DNA of 7,986 nt, from the NCBI GenBank assembly GCA_025061935.1, contig JANWZY010000131.1, positions 1-7,986 of the forward strand. The letters run 5' to 3'. Every line of letters starts with the position of its first letter. Position 1 is the first letter of the stretch. Positions 5,513 to 7,986 of the stretch are shown here, in pieces. The DNA is from Verrucomicrobiia bacterium. GTDB lineage: Bacteria > Verrucomicrobiota > Verrucomicrobiia > Limisphaerales > DTLC01. Made by a program: the position numbers and the translations under genes. The notes beneath the pieces were generated by a model. It was given only the letters and a program-made list of their open reading frames with translations. It was not told the DNA's origin and searched no databases.

Positions 5513-7986
5513 ATGTGCCTCCGAAGAAGGTTCAACGCGGCGTGGTGGTTGCGGGTGGGCACCCTGCCTCGCAGATGCGGTTGGTCAAATAGGCTGCAAA
5601 GATTGTTTGTTGTGTGCGCAATCGTGCTCGGGCTGGCCTCCGCGCACGCGCAGCGGCAAATGGAAAAGCTCGGGCGCGGGGTGGTTGCCGTGCGCACCGG
5701 CACCTCGAGCGTGTACGTCGGTTGGCGCCTATTGGCCACCGACCCGCCTGACACAGGGTTTAATCTGTACCGCTCGACTGCAGGCGGGCCGATTACGCGC
5801 CTGAACTCGCAGTTGCTCACCAATACCACGGATTTTGTGGATACAACGGCGAACCTGGCTCTGTCCAATGCGTGGTTTGTTCAGCCCGTGTTCGCCGGGG
5901 TCACCCAAGCGATGAGCGCGCCCGCGTGCCTGCCGGCGAATGCGCCCACGCGCCAGTACTTGGTTGTGCCTCTGCAAGGTGTCATCGGCGGTGCTTATCC
6001 GCCTTACGACGTGAAGTTTTGCTGGGTGGGCGACCTGGACGGCGACGGCGAGTACGATTTTGTGGTTGACCGGCTTTCGACAACAGCCAATGTCCCGCAG
6101 TACCTGCAGGGCTACAGGCGCGACGGGACACTGCTTTTCCAGGTCGACCTCGGGTTCAACAGCACGAACCAGTATCATATCGAGCCGGGGTCGTCTGCGA
6201 TCAGCACGGGGCACGGCGATAAGGTCACCGTGTACGACCTGGACGGCGACGGGCGCGCTGAGGTGCTGGTCTGCACAGCCAACGCTGTTGTGTTCCGGAA
6301 CGGCGCCGGGGCCATTGTCGGCTCGGTCAGCGCCCCCAACAATAGTCAGCAGTTCATCTCGGTGCTGGACGGTGCGACGGGTGCTGAAAAGGCGCGCGGG
6401 ACCGTGCCGAACCCGTGGCTGAGCGACGGCCCGTTGAACGGGTGGTTTTTCATTGCCTACCTGGACGGCGTGCGGCCCTCGATCGTGTTCTACGGCGCGA
6501 ACAGGCGCGATGATGGCGCGTTTCAGTCGATTGCCACCGCATGGGATTATCGCAACGGCGTGTTAACCCAGCGCTGGAGCAGGCCCTACACCGCTGGCGG
6601 TTGGGGTAGCGATTTCCACCAGGTCAGAATCGCCGACCTGGACGGCGACGGCAAAGACGAGATTTCGCTCGGCGGATTCGCGCTCGATGACGACGGAAGC
6701 GTCTTGTTCAACACTGAGCTTGTGCATGGCGACCGGCACCATACAACCGACATTGATCCGGACCGGCCAGGGCTTGAGACATTCGCAATACAACAAAACA
6801 ATCCAGCGTTGCTCGGCATGGCTTTGTACGAGGCCGGCACGGGCAGGATGATTAAAAAATGGTATGCAGGCGGGAATGTGGATGTGGGCCGCGGTGTGGC
6901 ACTGGACATTGACCCGCGGTACAGAGGCGTCGAGATGTACGCCGTTGGGATGGGCGGAATTTACAATTGCAAGGGTGAACGGATTCATACTTCCGTGCCG
7001 TGGCCAAACGAAGGGTTGTGGTGGGACGCAGACCTGGTGCGTGAACACGTCCGAGGCGTTGACGAGAACGGGTACAACATCGTGATCGAAAAGTACAACC
7101 TCGACGGCGGTTATACCCGGCTTTATTCGGTTTACACCGAAGGCGCACGGTCGGCTTACGGCGGGCGCGCGGCGTTCTGGGGCGACATCATCGGCGACTG
7201 GCGTGAGGAATTGGTGCTCAAGACCACCAATTACGCCGAATTGCGGATATACACGACCGTAACGCCAGCAACGAACCGACTCTATTGCCTAATGCAGAAT
7301 GCCGCGTACAGGTGCCAGGCAACCGCAAAAGGTTATTACCAGGCAAGTTACACCGATTACTATCTCGGCCACGAAATGCCGCCGCCACCGCCCCCGCTCG
7401 CTTCCAGCGCGATGCTGGTCTGGCGCGGCGACGCTGCTTCGAATGTTTGGGACTACGCGACGGCGAACTGGCGCACGAATTGGTTCTGGTCAACCAACAC
7501 AACCGCGCCGGCTGTGTTCAGCCCGGGCGACACCGTGCTGTTTGATCTGACCGGCTCAAACAGCCTGCCGGTTGGCCTTGTCGGGGATCTCGCGCCCGGC
7601 ACAGTCACAGTACATTCGCCCCGGGACTACGAGTTTGGCGGGCCGGGCCGATTGACCGGCACAATGCGGCTTACAAAGGCCGGGCGCGGCGCGCTGGTGA
7701 TCAACACGACAAACGATTACTCAGGCCCGACCCTGGTCGCTGAAGGCCTGCTTGTGGTCAACGGACGACTTGATGGAACGCATGTCACCGTGCGTGGCGG
7801 GCCGTGGCTCAACGGCCGGGTCGGCGGCACGGGCCAGGTCGCCGGTGTCACAGCCGAATTCGGCGGGGGTGTTTCGCCCGGGCGCGGCACTAATTCACCC
7901 GGCGTCCTCACCATTGCGGGCGACCTGACGCTTCGCGCGGGCGCAATAAACGAGTTCGATCTCGCCGTAGACCCTACCGCAGCCAA
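5513..7986 (+). CDS. Secreted PL11-type rhamnogalacturonan lyase with PATR module, C-terminus cut
   Basis: The frame is open for 824 codons to the right edge with no stop. PL11 enzymes cleave the rhamnose-galacturonate bond of the RG-I pectin backbone by beta-elimination, outside the cytoplasm. A signal peptide has core LFVVCAIVLGLASAHA and probable cleavage after A46. RQMEKLGRGVVA and VGWRLLATDP...FNLYR then mark the N-terminal beta domain. The Ca-binding propeller shows DLDGDG at 174, 242 and 375, HGDRHHTTDIDPDRPGLE from 405, and GDIIGDW near 557; the catalytic part ends at KGYYQASYTDYYLG. A six-Pro linker (623-628), a VWRG...WDYATANW module and an autotransporter-associated repeat at 720-751 follow. 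The start is uncertain: the ATG gives a very long Arg/Trp-rich n-region, while GTG at 5555 would give a normal 32-residue signal peptide. Endo (YesW-like) or exo (YesX-like) mode cannot be told. Confidence 0.93.
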   Translation, partial: MCLRRRFNAAWWLRVGTLPRRCGWSNRLQRLFVVCAIVLGLASAHAQRQMEKLGRGVVAVRTGTSSVYVGWRLLATDPPDTGFNLYRSTAGGPITRLNSQLLTNTTDFVDTTANLALSNAWFVQPVFAGVTQAMSAPACLPANAPTRQYLVVPLQGVIGGAYPPYDVKFCWVGDLDGDGEYDFVVDRLSTTANVPQYLQGYRRDGTLLFQVDLGFNSTNQYHIEPGSSAISTGHGDKVTVYDLDGDGRAEVLVCTANAVVFRNGAGAIVGSVSAPNNSQQFISVLDGATGAEKARGTVPNPWLSDGPLNGWFFIAYLDGVRPSIVFYGANRRDDGAFQSIATAWDYRNGVLTQRWSRPYTAGGWGSDFHQVRIADLDGDGKDEISLGGFALDDDGSVLFNTELVHGDRHHTTDIDPDRPGLETFAIQQNNPALLGMALYEAGTGRMIKKWYAGGNVDVGRGVALDIDPRYRGVEMYAVGMGGIYNCKGERIHTSVPWPNEGLWWDADLVREHVRGVDENGYNIVIEKYNLDGGYTRLYSVYTEGARSAYGGRAAFWGDIIGDWREELVLKTTNYAELRIYTTVTPATNRLYCLMQNAAYRCQATAKGYYQASYTDYYLGHEMPPPPPPLASSAMLVWRGDAASNVWDYATANWRTNWFWSTNTTAPAVFSPGDTVLFDLTGSNSLPVGLVGDLAPGTVTVHSPRDYEFGGPGRLTGTMRLTKAGRGALVINTTNDYSGPTLVAEGLLVVNGRLDGTHVTVRGGPWLNGRVGGTGQVAGVTAEFGGGVSPGRGTNSPGVLTIAGDLTLRAGAINEFDLAVDPTAA
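7670..7765 (+). other. Autotransporter-associated beta-strand repeat (PATR) within lyase
   Basis: Residues 720-751 read LTKAGRGALVI...NDYSGPTLV..GLLVVNG, which fits the known pattern of the repeat (LTK.G.G.L.L...N.Y.G.T.V..G.L.V.G). The following residues (GTGQVAGVTAEFGGGVSPG and SPGVLTIAGDLTLRAGA) are the usual sequence after such repeats. The fold is a beta-helix-like stalk associated with secretion or surface display. Confidence 0.8.

Noticed and set aside
5490..5804. Plus-strand frame at the start of the lyase gene
   Set aside because: It overlaps the lyase signal peptide and N-terminal domain in another frame and has a Cys/Gly/Trp-rich nonsense composition.

Overview
The window looks like chromosomal DNA of a high-GC, Gram-negative, plant-polysaccharide-degrading bacterium. 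My best guess is Verrucomicrobiota (for example the Pedosphaera/Limisphaera or Opitutus side). Three things point there: a large secreted pectin lyase that runs into an autotransporter-associated beta-strand repeat module, short GC-rich hairpin repeats in the gene-poor stretches, and weak Shine-Dalgarno sequences. The phylum is inferred from family knowledge, not from a marker search.

Layout. On the minus strand, positions 1-447 hold the N-terminal 149 codons of a zinc-ribbon membrane protein that runs off the left edge. Positions 587-1066 encode a YcxB-like two-helix membrane protein. Positions 2199-2690 encode an unrecognised membrane protein of about 160 residues. Between the last two lies about 1.1 kb with no convincing gene. 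It carries a cluster of short hairpins, four of which form two head-to-head pairs with GTAG at the outer foot. That is the classic layout of REP/BIME elements mobilised by RAYT transposases. A second, weaker group of hairpins lies at about 2749-2916.

On the plus strand, 3184-5346 is a complete uvrB (excinuclease ABC subunit B), with all helicase motifs, the damage-binding beta-hairpin and the C-terminal UVR motif. It also has an uncommon insertion of about 34 residues after the SATPG motif. Downstream, from 5513 to the right edge, is a secreted PL11-type rhamnogalacturonan lyase: signal peptide, N-terminal beta domain, Ca-binding beta-propeller, proline linker, then a WxG/NW module and at least one autotransporter-associated repeat. 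Its C-terminus is beyond the window.

The genes do not form one pathway. uvrB is a housekeeping DNA-repair gene. The lyase is a catabolic exoenzyme for the RG-I backbone of pectin. The three minus-strand genes are small membrane proteins of unknown role. The most interesting non-coding signal is the BIME-like hairpin cluster; the most interesting protein oddities are the UvrB insertion and the lyase-PATR architecture. I see no CRISPR, toxin-antitoxin, phage, transposase or convincing RNA gene.
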